Shown: positions 1 to 10,878 of the stretch, piece after piece
Layout of the letters: every line of letters starts with the position of its first letter
Position numbering within the stretch: the stretch's first letter is position 1
NCBI RefSeq assembly: GCF_010389155.1
Contig: NC_057767.1
Span: forward strand, 26,175,723 to 26,239,722
Direction: 5' to 3'
DNA from: Erigeron canadensis
Taxonomy: Eukaryota > Streptophyta > Magnoliopsida > Asterales > Asteraceae
DNA length: 64,000 nucleotides
Notes under the pieces: model-generated
Told to the model about the DNA's origin: nothing
What the model saw: only the letters and a program-made list of their open reading frames with translations
Databases searched by the model: none
Program-made: the position numbers and the translations under genes

Positions 1-2039
1 TAATATAAAGAACTGTCAGATTACAACTGATAGAAACAATTAAATTATATTTTCTGAATATATTATATACGCCAAGTATATATAAAAGCAAGACTAATGA
101 AACATAAATATTTATAAATCATAAAAATCTTTCTCATGATATATAATTATTAAATATAATATAATAAATACTTTTCAAAAAAATTAATAAACATAATATA
201 ATAAACAATATTATTTGATAAAAGATAACTATCAGTGAATTAATAATAAAAAAAAAGTAGTATCATGTATATAATCTTTGTACCTATATAGAAAATGGAA
301 ATTAAATATTATGATTAGGATTATAATTAATGATTATGATCAAAATTGATTATAAAGATCATACATGGCAACATAGATATAACATAAGGTAGATCGATGA
401 GAACCCTTTGATCCCGTGTACCGAATTGGTACCTACAAAACCTCAATGTTGAGTTTTTTTGCATCGATGATTAACTATAATTATCAGTCTTATCCATGGC
501 AAGAATTGAATACGCGTCCCTCAAGATAACAGACTTTCAATGATGTCATAGTAGCCAACCCACCTAAATGAGTTGGTTTGAAATTTAATCATTATAGTAA
601 ATAAAGTGTTTTGTTTATACTTACTTTTATATCGTCATTATACAAATATATAACAACCATATTATAAAAACCAACTACACTAAAGAGCAATTTTGAATAT
701 TACTATCTTTACCAGTATTAGATGTATTTAACATTACATTGTCATTATACAAAATTTATATATCTTACTAGCCATATTTGATGTAAATAAAACTTTAAAT
801 AACAATACAATTGTATTTTAACATGTTTTATCTATAATTAATAATTATGTTATTCTTAAAACTTATTATGTTTATCTCGCGTATTTATATTGTCTCGAGT
901 AATATGTGAGAAAATATAATTTAACTTTTATATATACAAAAATACGATTTTCTTAAATAATTATTAACCAATTGAAATATTTTATTTCACTTAATCAACA
1001 TTTGCTTATGTTGTTGATTCTATCAAATTGAAAAACTTATTACTTGACACTTTTTAATAAGTTATTTATTATTTCTTTTTCTTAATAAATTTAAATGTTG
1101 AAATTTAGGATCTCTTATAAGATTATATCATGAACTTTCAAATCTTGATTATTGTATTATAATTTGCTTTTACATAAGTGATGTTAATTAAAGTACATAT
1201 TAAAAGTTTAAGATTTTAATTTCCTAAATATTTTAGTTTTTAAATTTCTTACATAAACCCAATATTTGTTTCAAATATTATTACTATATAAGTACATAAT
1301 CCGAAACTCTTAATATATTAATGTAAAATTAATTTTAAAAATTCAAAAGGTTAACTATAAACACAAAAAGTAAACTTTCAAAAGGTGAGCAATTGGCAAG
1401 ATCTTAAACCTTTGGGAAATCTATCAGGGTATAAATTACACTTTCAAAATTTGCAGGAGTGGATATTTAAAAGGGTTTTCGATATTACTGGGTTTCATTC
1501 CAAACATACGTAGTTCAAATGCTAACTACTTTTGTTTTGTTAAATTTTATTTATATGTGTATCGGTATATACATTAAACTACGTGAAAATTATAAAAAAT
1601 GACTAATATAGTTACACTAATTAAAGAGAAGTCAAATCCATATATAGCTCTTATTTATATTCCGCTAAACAAATATATTTATATTGAATTTTAAACTATC
1701 ACTTGATACAATAATTTGAAGTGTTACTAATTGTTTATACAAACATACATTAACTTTGATCGTAAATGCGATAGTTTTCAATGAAAATTTGCTTATATGC
1801 ATATTAACTCATTACAGCAAGATACTAATTAATTTACATCTTTGACATCATGATACTAATTAATCTATTTTTAACATTTTTTTTTTTTTGTAGTTGTCAA
1901 TGTATGATATTGTGAAACGATAACTTGTCACTAACTAAATACATTATTTCACGTATTATGCGAGACAATGATCTAGTTAATTAAAACAAGGACGTTAGAT
2001 ATCCTTAAATATTACTTTTCGTATTAGGTCCAATAGATA
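1..2039. other. AT-rich spacer, no gene seen
   Basis: Very AT-rich sequence without a convincing open reading frame, RNA gene or element terminus on either strand. A short GC-richer patch near 390-570 has no recognisable coding sense. Probably old decayed intergenic DNA. Confidence 0.6.
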
Positions 2040-2051
2040 CTTTTTATATAC

Positions 2052-2310
2052 ACTAAAAAAAAGGTAAGTTTTCGCCACGACAAAAGCCTTCCCCAAAAAA
2101 CTTAGCATCGACATTTAAACTGTTGTTGTCGTGGTGGAATGTCATAGCTAAACCTTTTGGGGAAGACTTTTATCCCCAATGGAAGGTGTCCTAAACTTTT
2201 GGCAACCATATTGACCATGGTGAAAAGTGGGTCTCATGTCCGAAACAAAAAAAGGGAAAAGAAAATCAGAAATTTTTGGACACCACTTAATTAAGCGACC
2301 CAAAAGTTAT
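2052..2310 (+). repeat. Dispersed GCCACGAC repeat, copy 1
   Basis: Starts with CACTAAAAAAAAGG and contains GCCACGAC-type words, then a segment resembling ACTTTTGG...ATTGACCA...GTGGGTCTCATG. The same order of words recurs at 15440-15610 and 20340-20585. The upstream sequence (about 2000-2051, TATTACTT..CGTATTA..TCCAATAGATA) also recurs before copy 3. The start resembles the end of a CACTA (En/Spm) transposon, so this is probably a terminal or subterminal fragment of a non-autonomous DNA element. No matching far end was fixed. Confidence 0.5.
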
Positions 2311-2783
2311 GGCCAAATATTTTTCATTTTTCAAAAAAAATAGATTCGGAAAATATTTGTCTACGACTTTTGCCACCAAATTTCGTCTCAAAATACTTTT
2401 TGTTATTAAAATAATGAAATTCAAACAAAATATATCCATATTAATGTATTCGCTCGTATATTTAAATAAACTTGCTTTACACATGATACATTTATATATA
2501 AATTGATATTTAATTGTCTCAACATGATTCATGATTAGATATTTAAAATAAAAAAAATAAAAGATACCTATAATAATTTGGGTTCATTTGTCTTGTGAAA
2601 TAATAATACCTTATAATAACACCTTATTAAACAAACAAAGGAATAAAACACATATGTCAGAGATAGAATCACCTTTTTAATATAGGAAAACAGAAAACAT
2701 TAGTTTATAAAACATTATCTTGTCGTATTTAGTTTTAAATAAATAAACAACACAGACCACTATTATTCTCTCTTTATTATTAG

Positions 2784-2857
2784 TTAAGATTCGCTTAGTG
2801 CGGGACTCTTTCGTGGTGCGATTAACACATATTATACACATTTGAGATAAAATTCAC
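2784..2857 (+). repeat. SINE-related 3' fragment
   Basis: Closely resembles the 3' part of the SINE at 4084-4160 (words CGCTTAGT, CGGGA, GTGCGATTAACACA, ATAAAATTCACTT). It lacks the 5' promoter-like part and has no clear poly(A) or target duplication, so it looks 5'-truncated. Confidence 0.5.
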
Positions 2858-3943
2858 TTGTCAAAAATATATATATATATACACGTTGTGTTTTGAATAG
2901 TTTTTTAATTTTTCACAAAAATTTTAGTTTTCACCTATATACTACAAAGTCATTAGTAAATTGATTCTGATCCAAAGGGAACTTTTTTACTCCACTCGTT
3001 CGATTCCCCTAATCAATCTTTGTAAAAAAAATACTAAAATGGTGAGATCGTCATAATAAGCTGCTTTTGTATCATGTTCAGTCTTTACCTTTTATATAAA
3101 AGAAATAACTGTTGGATATTCTAGAATTTAAATAATACATTTCGTATTACTTCCAATAAATACATGACATAACCATATCAATCCGATGCATGTCTCGTGC
3201 ATCTTCCAATTATGTGTTTAATTTGTTACTCTTTAACTTACAACACGGAGGACGTTGTATGCAAGTTAAGTCGATGTGCTCACTTCTTTCAATCCGAATT
3301 GTTCAGAAATTGATAAAAGGGAAACATTTTAACCGTACGACTTGTTATGCTTCCTTCTTTTCAGGCCTGAGGCTTATGTATACCTTTTAGTTAGGACATA
3401 ATTAAAGAGTTTCCTCCTAGAAAATCTAGAAAAATAAGTTTTATATAAGTATTTTAAACATTAAATAATAAACCGTCTAAGGCACAAAATAAGTTTTTAT
3501 ATCAGTATCTTAAACATTTTTCACACTTATAATGAAGTTTGAAGAAATTTGTTGATCTCATCATTTAAAAATGTGTAAAAAAAATGCACATTTAGAAGGA
3601 TGAAATTTTTTTAAAATTCATAATTTTCTGACACCTATAAATGTATTAATAAGATATTCACATATAAAATTGTGAATAGATGTCAAGTATTTTAACACTT
3701 TAAAGTGTGTATCTATATTTTTACACACATAAAAATGTGATTTTTTTTTCTTATTTATATAATTGTGAAAAAACACATTTTTGTATATAATTATTTTTTA
3801 AGCATTTATAAATGTAGGTTAAAGAATACCCGTTTCAACTTTTATACCAACAACAAAATCAAAGTACATCAAAAGTAATGTGACGGGATACACATCAGTT
3901 TCCTATATGTGATAGGCCACACATAAAGGTTAAACCAGCTAAT
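2858..3943. other. AT-rich spacer with repeat remnants
   Basis: No gene seen. 2915-3175 is similar to 20120-20340 (AAGTCATTAGTAAATT, TTCGAT.CCCCTAA.CAATCTT), so it belongs to the same dispersed repeat family as 2052-2310. The rest is AT-rich with short repeated words such as CACATTT and TGTAAAAA. Confidence 0.45.
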
Positions 3944-4189
3944 AAGCAAACCAAGGGATGTTTCACTAAACTTGCTATGTGGGACTCCCGGAAAGTTTAT
4001 TCCAAGGTCTCGAGTCCGAGCCTTGGTAGGTTCTTCTCGACGGTATTTTCCAATAAAGGAGGTGGTATGGTGAGAAAGGCTATTTAAGATCCGCTTAGTA
4101 CGGGACCCTTTCATTGTGCGATTAACACACATCATACGCGTCTGAAATAAAATTCACTTTAAAAAAAAAAAAAAAAAAAAGCAAACCAA
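3944..4189 (+). mobile_element. tRNA-type SINE with target duplication
   Basis: A body of about 225 bp ends in a run of about 20 A (4161-4180) and is flanked by the 11-bp direct repeat AAGCAAACCAA (3944-3954 and 4179-4189), the hallmark of LINE-machinery retroposition. A box-B-like pol III promoter word, GGTCTCGAGTCC, lies at 4006-4017, about 50 bp into the element. Box A is not convincing. The 3' body recurs at 2784-2857, showing a family. It encodes no protein and would depend on a LINE for mobility. Confidence 0.7.
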
Positions 4190-4349
4190 AATGAATGACA
4201 AAGCTGCTACAATTTAAATATAAAAAGCAATGCAAATCAATCCCAAAGAGGATCTCCAATTCTTCATTAGCTAAGATGGACTACTTTGGTCACAAAGTAT
4301 AATAATCAGCTTCCACATCTCGACCCATTTTTTGACTTGTTTGCGGTTT

Positions 4350-5160
4350 CACTACTAAAAAAAACACCTTTAATGACACCAAATTTGGTGTCATAAAAGA
4401 CGTCAGATGAAACGCTTTTTAGTGTCATAAATCGACCTGTCATAAAGCTTTATGACACGCATTTTGCGCGTCATGAATTTATGACACACTTTAACGACAT
4501 ACTTTTATGACACTATTTTATAACACCAAAAATTGCATGTCATTGTTCAAACATTTTTTTAAAAAATTTATTTTTTTAAATTATTAATATATATTAATAA
4601 TTTTATAAAAAAATAAGTGTAGCAAGTTTAAACCTAAGTGTATCCATAATAACAAGCTTCAGTTGTTCAGGGCTCTTTTCATTGTTTGAGAACATTCTAT
4701 TGTTGCGCTCCTCGGCTCCTGCCAAATAAATTATGAGGTAGCAGAAGGATCAGTCTTTCCGTAACATTTCTCACCATGTTGGATCTTGAGATAGGTACCA
4801 TGTGCGCAAGGATATCACTCCATTTTTCAGATACCATCGACAACCCAGCCATGGATTTTATAAGAGACCATACCTGACGAGCATAAACGCATTCAAAGAA
4901 TAGGTGTTTGTGTGAATCCAGACCTGTTTTACAAATGGGTGTTACATATATTTGTTAGATATACAGATTTTTCTTATAGTTAACACATTCTGAAAAACGA
5001 TTTTTCAGAATAGGTGTTTGTTAAATGTCGTAATTAAAAAAATTAAGTTGTCCAAAACCCCATTTGTCATCCTTAATTTTTTTTTAATGATGACATTTAG
5101 CAATCATAATTTGTTGTCCCATAAAATATCCTACTACCAAAACCTTTTTTTCTTGTAGTG
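4350..5160 (+). mobile_element. Non-autonomous CACTA-like element
   Basis: The left end starts CACTACTAAAAAAAACACC. The right end reads CTTTTTTTCTTGTAGTG, the inverse of CACTACAAGAAAAAAAG. This is the usual terminus of plant CACTA (En/Spm) elements. The left subterminal region carries many copies of TGTCATAAA/TTATGACA, as expected of subterminal transposase-binding repeats. It is 811 bp long with no transposase. Flanking 3-bp duplications are not evident (TTT versus TCA). It contains a LINE fragment. Confidence 0.65.
4620..4945 (-). pseudogene. LINE reverse-transcriptase C-terminal (zf-RVT) fragment
   Basis: On the minus strand a frame reads through DSHKHLFFECVYARQVW and on to KWSDILAHMVPISR. 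After a one-base shift it reads through EERNNRMF and LRFKLA. This follows the zf-RVT domain at the C-terminus of plant LINE reverse transcriptases (C..C..SH.HLFFEC...VW ... ERN.R.F). The start of the domain, all of RT and the endonuclease are absent. It sits inside the CACTA-like element, so it was captured by that element or inserted and then truncated. Non-functional. Confidence 0.65.
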
Positions 5161-5275
5161 TCATGTAATTTTCTTCAAATTTAAATTCATATATCATTAA
5201 TTTATATCATAATTTTTGCAAATGGGTGTTACAGATATTTATTTGATGACCTTTATTACTACACACATAATTAAA

Positions 5276-6190
5276 TATGGTATGTACATACAGCAATCAA
5301 ATAAAAACAGTTTTAAAATGAGAAAACGGTAGGAACATTTAAAAGTTACATTTTGATTTATTAAAAGTTCATAAAATTAATATAGTGTATAAATAATTAT
5401 CTTTGTTTAAGTGTTTAATAACACATTGATTTATCAAAATTGATAAAATCATATTTTTGTTTTGTGCATCCATTTTGAATGCATATTCATCAATATGGAT
5501 GCATCCATATAGTTGTCGACTCGTAACTTTTGACTCGACTCGAAAACATGATATTTTTCACTCGTGACTCGAAGTGTGACTCGACCCGTAAGAGTCAGGA
5601 TTTTTTATATAGTACATAATATTGTATAACTTTATATATGTGATGTTTTTTGAAACAGAGTATAAGTTGATTATCTCCATTCATTTGTAAAATGATTACA
5701 TATTCGATAACTTTGAGCCATAAACATAAAATTTATCTCTAAATTCGAACTAAAAGTATCAAAAATACATATATACACACAAAATAATGTAACTATAAAT
5801 ATAATATCTAATATATAATCATATTATTTAACTACAACAATCATAAGTTTGCGACTCGTATTGACTCGGTCCCAGTTCACACAACGACTCGTAAGAGTCT
5901 GGACAAAAACGAGTCACCTAACGAGTCGACTCGTTTTTGGTGTAAATTGACTCGACTCGACTCGTAAAAGTCCACTCGTGACTCGTAAAAGTTTAACAAC
6001 TATGGATGCATCAAATAAAAAACGTGATTTATCAACTTTGACGAATTAATATGTTGTTAAACACTTAAATAATGATAATTATCTATATATTATGTTAGTT
6101 TTATGACTATCAAAATGATATTTTTAAATGTTATTGCCATGTTCTTATTTTAAGGGTGTTCTCGCTGAAGTGTTACCCCATATTTAATAT
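5276..6190. repeat. Fold-back repeat with arms of about 190-200 bp
   Basis: The left arm (about 5276-5506) matches the inverse of 6002-6190: both contain ATTAAATATGG, GATAATTATC and AAGTGTTTAA in opposite orientation. The apex contained GGATGCATCC. The loop is now split by the element at 5507-6001. The right arm is also the start of the 1.3-kb direct repeat (6004 and 10879), so the fold-back is part of that larger unit, of which copy 2 lacks the left arm. Confidence 0.6.
5507..6001. mobile_element. MITE-like insertion rich in GACTCG
   Basis: The two ends are inverted relatives (ATAGTTGT at the left; ACAACTAT at the right, the exact inverse). The flanks share the direct repeat ATGGATGCATC (5495-5505 and 6002-6012). 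Dense GACTCG/CGAGTC words fill both subterminal regions. The size (about 495 bp), lack of coding and 8-11 bp flank repeat suggest a non-autonomous hAT- or Mutator-type element; the class is not decided. Confidence 0.55.
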
Positions 6191-7308
6191 CATAAATAGG
6201 ATACACAAATAGTACGACTTACTAATGACTCTACATTTCATAAAAACATGCAGCAAACCAAAGACATAGATCAATGCTGGTAAAACAAACTTTTATTTTT
6301 TGATCGTTTAGTGATATTTGATTGCCACGAAATGCTAATTGGTCACAAAAAAATATACAGTATCTACTAATTAATGACGGAACCAATAAATACCACTATC
6401 CATTGCACCTTCATCTGGTTCGGCATAGATGCATTTCGACTAATCCCTCCAGAAAGCCTTATTCACCCAACATCGGCTAGATGTCTTTGGTGGCCTCTAC
6501 CAGATGATAATGTGGTATTGTTGTGAAAAAGTGATGTATCACATAAGCTCTAGTTCATTAGTCTCATGTTTAAACAAATGATTGAAAATAAATCCAAAAT
6601 CTCGATCAACTGTGGCTAGCACACTTGTCATCCAGTCCGACGATTTCAAATCGTAGTGAGGAAGAGAAGGATGGGTATGATTAAGATATGTAATCATGAT
6701 GACATGCATGTTGAAAACCATCCAATGCACTCCGTAGATACAAAATACCTATTTTGCATCTCCAATTTGGGACACAGTCCGTACACAAACGCAACCACAA
6801 CTCCAATCGATAGCTAAATTTGATCGCGTTGGCGGTCGTTATTGATTGTACACCAAGACAAGGTTAGGTTAAGAAAGTGGGTGATGGGTCCTTTGAGGAT
6901 GTCCGTTGGCGATTTCCCAAAGGTATGGTTATAGCCTCTTTACGCCAATCGGACGTGTGAGTAATGTCGGATGACTGACTAGTGTCGTGTCATCGACTAT
7001 ATTGTGGAGCTCTTTGGTTGTCGTGTATATGGTGTATGCTTTTCTCTTTAGAAGTTGATGTAGGTGAAATCGTGGTTCCCTTTGATCTTTTTCCTCGCCC
7101 CCTTTATAGGGAATGCCGGTCCAAGAAGTAGTCCAGATTTATTTTAGGGTTTCCCCTCTATTTGTGGACCAAAATGACTTCCATATATGTATTGATGGGA
7201 TTAAATACTTAATTTGTAGGAGCTCGATTTTATCATTTAATTCTGTTTGAAGCCTTTGTTCTGGACGACCTTCGTGTTGCGAGATGGTACTGCTGGAAGG
7301 GTACACCA
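6004..7308 (-). repeat. LTR-like direct repeat, left copy (Tat element 3' side)
   Basis: About 1.3 kb, matching 10879-12190 throughout (for example the words around CACTATCCATTGCACCTTC and GGACGACCTTCGTGTTGCG). The two copies flank minus-strand gypsy pol remnants, as LTRs do. On the minus strand this copy would begin TGGTGTACCC at 7308, directly after a purine-rich tract, which fits the 5' end of a 3' LTR. The left boundary was not located, because the fold-back and MITE lie there. Confidence 0.6.
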
Positions 7309-7330
7309 TTAAGCCCCCAAGTCCAAGGGG
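7309..7330 (-). other. Polypurine-tract-like site of the left Tat element
   Basis: On the minus strand the sequence CCTTGGACTTGGGGGCTTAA lies immediately before the TGG that starts the repeat at 7308. It fits the priming site for plus-strand DNA synthesis next to a 3' LTR. Inference from position and composition. Confidence 0.45.
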
Positions 7331-7481
7331 GTAATTTTTGCCAGGTAATTATTTCCTTGGACTAATATTAACTACGCACTTATTCTTAGAGGGTGTTTGC
7401 GTAATTTTAATAGTTCCAATATTCTGCATGTCAGCGCGCGTATCTCAAGGTGTGAAATCGACGGTTGGAGTTTTTTTCTTT

Positions 7482-7492
7482 CTTATATAAAA
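7482..7492 (+). promoter_or_regulatory. TATA box of the antisense ORF
   Basis: TTATATAAAAG lies about 175 bp upstream of the plus-strand ORF that starts at 7666. It points opposite to the pol remnants, so it would drive the antisense gene rather than the element's genomic RNA. Confidence 0.4.
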
Positions 7493-7665
7493 GCGCGTCG
7501 CCTATCCCTTTTCTTGCATTAATTTTCTGTTTATGCCTTTTCATTGGTATGTGGGTTTCTTCTCTTTCTTCACTTTGTTTGACTGCGGCCGCCAATTACT
7601 GTTCTCCCATTGTTATTATCTTCTTTTATTTTCTTGTCTTATATTTTGTTCAAATCTGCCGTGCA

Positions 7666-8300
7666 ATGTAGTCGAAGAGGAAAGTTGCTGACGTTGGTTC
7701 TTTTGGTGCTGATGTGTCCCCCATTTCTTTCTCTGGCACCACCGCTCGTATGTTTATGGGGGAGGAGCTTTTGTCAAAAAATCTCAGTGATCGAAAAAAT
7801 CTTTTAATTAGCGGTTTATGTCGGGAGTATGAATATTCCCGGGATATGCTGAAGGAATCACAGCTTGTAGTTGGAAGCTTGTTTGATAGGATAGCAGATC
7901 TGGAGAAGCGTTTATCGGAGCAGGATGTGGTGGTGAGGGCTCTGCGTAATGGCATGGCGAAGCGACATGATGATTTGTTGCAGAAAGATTTTGAGAACGG
8001 CATCTGCTGGAAAAGGTGGATGGTTTAGTGAACAGGGTAATTCCGTTTATTAGTGAGACCCTTGTGACAGGTCCTCAAGCGGTGAAGCTGATTGACTCTG
8101 TTGTGAATACGTCGAAGAAAAAAAGTGTTTTGTTTGCTACCCACTCTGAATATGCTCCTGAATATGTGAAGGCAAAGGAGTCATTTGACCAGGCTAATCA
8201 GAAGTTAGCTACTTATCAAAGCAATTTTATTTATGATGTTACTCATTTGTCTGATCCGGAGGTTCATGGTTTCTTTTCTGTGAAACCTCGGTTCGACTGA
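7666..8300 (+). pseudogene. Antisense ORF of the Tat element (short form)
   Basis: The frame opens with ATG at 7666, hits TAG as its second codon, then stays open to 8028. A frame change near 8015 continues to a stop at 8300. The product starts with a basic SKRKV stretch, then a helical, coiled-coil-like segment (RIADLEKRLSEQDVVVRAL) and a C-terminal part ending near KPRFD. It lies between integrase and the 3' LTR-like repeat, on the strand opposite pol. That is where Tat-lineage gypsy elements are known to carry an extra antisense ORF. It parallels the C-terminal exon of the antisense gene at 25259-26001 but lacks its N-terminal domain. Function unknown. Confidence 0.55.
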
Positions 8301-8629
8301 ATTCGTTATGGATGTGTTTTTAAGACTTATGTCTGTGCTAGTATTTTATGCTCTTTTCCGCATATTTTGTATGCATTTTGTGTTTAGCTTATTACAAGTA
8401 ATGGGGTGCGTTCCTTTGGGTGACTGTACCAGGTATCCCTGTAACTTGTTCCCTTTTGGCCGCTAGGTAGTATTGAGGTTGCGACCCTCCAATGTCTTTC
8501 GCGGGACTTTGAAAGACGATGAGCCCTTTTAAAAAAAAACAATTAAAATGCCACATCCCTCGTGGGGCTTTTTGCTTTATTAGATGCCTCGGGCATTATT
8601 GTTTTTACAGAGATTGCAGAAAGGGAAAT
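8301..8629. other. Convergent 3' region between antisense ORF and integrase
   Basis: Non-coding spacer where the plus-strand antisense ORF and the minus-strand integrase converge tail to tail. An A-rich run near 8530 is the only notable signal. Confidence 0.5.
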
Positions 8630-9945
8630 TTACAAGTAGAATCTCCGTAGGTTTGTACTGTTCCAAGTCCTATCAACCGGAGCTCCTTCGGGGGTTTCCA
8701 GCTTGTAGGCGCCGTTTCCATAGGTTGCAAGTACCCGGTACGGGCCTTCCCATGTTAGCCCTAGCTTCCCTGTGTACTCCTTCTCACTTACGCTATTCAA
8801 TCTTAGCACATAATCACCTACTTTGAAGGTTGTTGAGTTGACTCTTTTGTTGTAGTATTTCTCTATTTTCATTTTCTATGTTGTTTCTCTGATGGCTGCA
8901 ATTTCTCTTCGTTCCTCAAGTAGTTCCAGGTCGACCTGTAGTTCTTCAGAATTTCCTTCCGTGTTTAGCATCCCGTGGGTCGATACTTGGAATTTTGTGG
9001 GTGCTATGGCTTCGGTGCCGAAGGCCAGGCTAAAGGGGGTTTCACCATTACTTCGTTTCGGAGTTGTTCTGTTCGCCCAGAGAACTAATGGTAGCTCGTC
9101 GACCCACCCCTTATGGCTTCGTCCAGCCTTTTTTTTCTATTCCTTTGATGATTTCCCTTTTGGTCACTTCTACTTGCCCGTTCCCTTGGGGGTGGTATAC
9201 GGACGCGAAGGATTGCTTTATTTGCAGCTTTTTGCAAAACTCAGGGAAGGTTCCTTTGGCAAATTGCAGTCCATTATCGGATACTATCGTCCGTGGTATC
9301 CCAAATCTACATATTATGTGTTCCCACACAAATTTTTTCATTTGGTCTCCATTGGTGGAGGCGAGTGGCTTGGCTTCTAACCATTTAGTGAAATAGGCGA
9401 TGACTACTACCAGGAACTTCTTTTTGTTTATGGCTTCAGGTAGAGGCCCCGCTAGATCGATTCCCCACTCCATGAAAGGTCATGCCGAAATTACTGAAAT
9501 CATGTCATTTTTAGGCTGTCTAGGCACATTGGCCCGTAACTGACATGCTTCGCAGTTCTTTAGTAGCGTAGCAGAATCTTGGTGCATTGTTGGCCAAAAG
9601 TATCCTAGCCACATGGCCTTTGTAGCGACAGCTCTAGCTCCTGAGTGGGATCCGCAGATTCCCTCATGTATCTAGCTCCCGAATGATCATTCCTCCTTGT
9701 TTAGGTCCTGCGCAACGTAGCCATGGCGTCACGAAGCCTTTCTTATACAGCTTTTTGTCCATGATCTTGTATTGCGGGGCTTTGATCCTGACTTTTCGTG
9801 CCTCGTTTTTGTCCATTGGGAGTATCCCGCTTATTAAGAACTCATAAATGAGGGTCATCCAATTCTTTTCTTCTTCCTCCACCAAGTCTGATATCAGCTT
9901 TTCTTCGATCGATCTTTCTTTTAGGACTTCTACCAGCACCTTTTT
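8630..9945 (-). pseudogene. pol: Ty3/gypsy integrase (Tat lineage), broken
   Basis: Reading on the minus strand: an N-terminal linker (9945-9664, FLISGILP...KKLYKKGF); a zinc-binding H-H-C-C segment in 9663-9480 (HEGICGSH ... CEACQ); the catalytic core (EWGIDLAGPLPEA with the first Asp, IVSDNGLQF with the second, and a third-acid region in QGNGQVEVTKREI); then after frame disruption (about 8873-9110) a C-terminal module with GKLGLTWEGPYRV (8872-8630). TGA at about 9474 replaces an expected Trp before the core. Integrase would insert the element's cDNA into chromosomes. Stops and a frameshift make this copy dead. Confidence 0.85.
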
Positions 9946-9949
9946 CCCT

Positions 9950-10566
9950 AGGTGGTCGAAAGTCAGGGAGGCTAGCTTGCTTAATGCATCCGCTCTTTTG
10001 TTTTAACTTCTCCTGATGTGTTCTATTTCAAAGTGGCTGAAACATTCTCGTAATTCCTGTACCTTCCGTAGATATTGTTGGGTGGTTTCTTGCTTTGCCT
10101 CATATTCTCCCTTTACCTATCGTGCGACAAGCTGCGAGTCAACATATACTTGTATACTACGGATCTTCATGTCCCTTGCCATTCGAAGTCCTGCTAGTAG
10201 TGCCTCATATTCGGCCTCGTTGTTCGTCACTATGAACTCGAACTTTAGTGCATAAGTAAACTCCTTCTCTTCCGGACTGACTAACATGAGGCCGACCCCG
10301 CAGCCATCGGAACTGGCGGCCCCATCAGTGTATAACTTCCACACGTCACGCTTGATGTTTCCTATTACTTCCAGGGACGCAGAATGTGTCACTGAGTCCT
10401 TGGATTCTTGTACTTTGGTGATAAACTCAACCAATATTTGTTCTTTTATTGCATGCTGGGCTCGAAACTCTATCTCCTGCTCCCCTAATTCAATAGCCCA
10501 TTTGGCCACTCTTCCTGATTTCTCTGGTTTTATTAGTATCTGTTTTATTGGCTTGTCTGACAACAC
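9950..10566 (-). pseudogene. pol: Second RNase H (archaeal-type) of Tat-lineage pol
   Basis: The minus-strand frame contains WKLYTDGAASSDGCGVGLML, then NNEAEYEALLAGLRMA and VYVDSQLVA: the Asp, Glu and Asp positions of an RNase H fold. It continues (10116-9950) into EYEAKQETTQQYL and RADALSKLASLTFDHL. A second RNase H between the usual RT-RNase H and integrase marks the Tat lineage of plant Ty3/gypsy. Two stops interrupt it: TAG just after QLVAR, where Gln (CAG) is expected, and TAA before KRADAL. Confidence 0.8.
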
Positions 10567-10587
10567 AACGATGGGGTGCGCTTGAAA

Positions 10588-10878
10588 TTAGCGCCTCAAC
10601 CTTCGTGCCGCATGGACTAGGGCCAGTGCAAGTTTTTCCAACTCTGGATAATTGGGTTCGGCACCCTGTAGTACCCCACTTACAAAATAGATTGGTATCT
10701 GTATATGATCCCTTTCGGCTACTAACACAACACTAGCACATTCAGACGAAGCTGCCAAATATATGAAAAGCGTCTCATTTGGTTTTGGTGCTGTGAGGGT
10801 TGGTAGGTCCGCAACATATTCTTTCATTTGTTCCTGAGCTTTGTTTGCTTCTTCTGTCCACGTGAAGTCCTTTTGCCG
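10588..10878 (-). pseudogene. pol: C-terminal RT and first RNase H fragment
   Basis: The minus-strand frame begins abruptly at 10878 with KDFTWTEEANKAQEQMKEY, the end of a gypsy reverse transcriptase. It continues with FIYLAASSECASVVLV, ERDHIQIPIYFVSG and YPELEKLALALVHAARRLRR, the usual RNase-H-like domain after RT. The catalytic RT core, protease and gag should lie to its right but are replaced by the repeat copy at 10879. That marks a large internal deletion. Confidence 0.8.

Noticed and set aside
8892..9396. Plus-strand ORFs of 162 and 110 codons
   Set aside because: Antisense shadows of the integrase on the minus strand.
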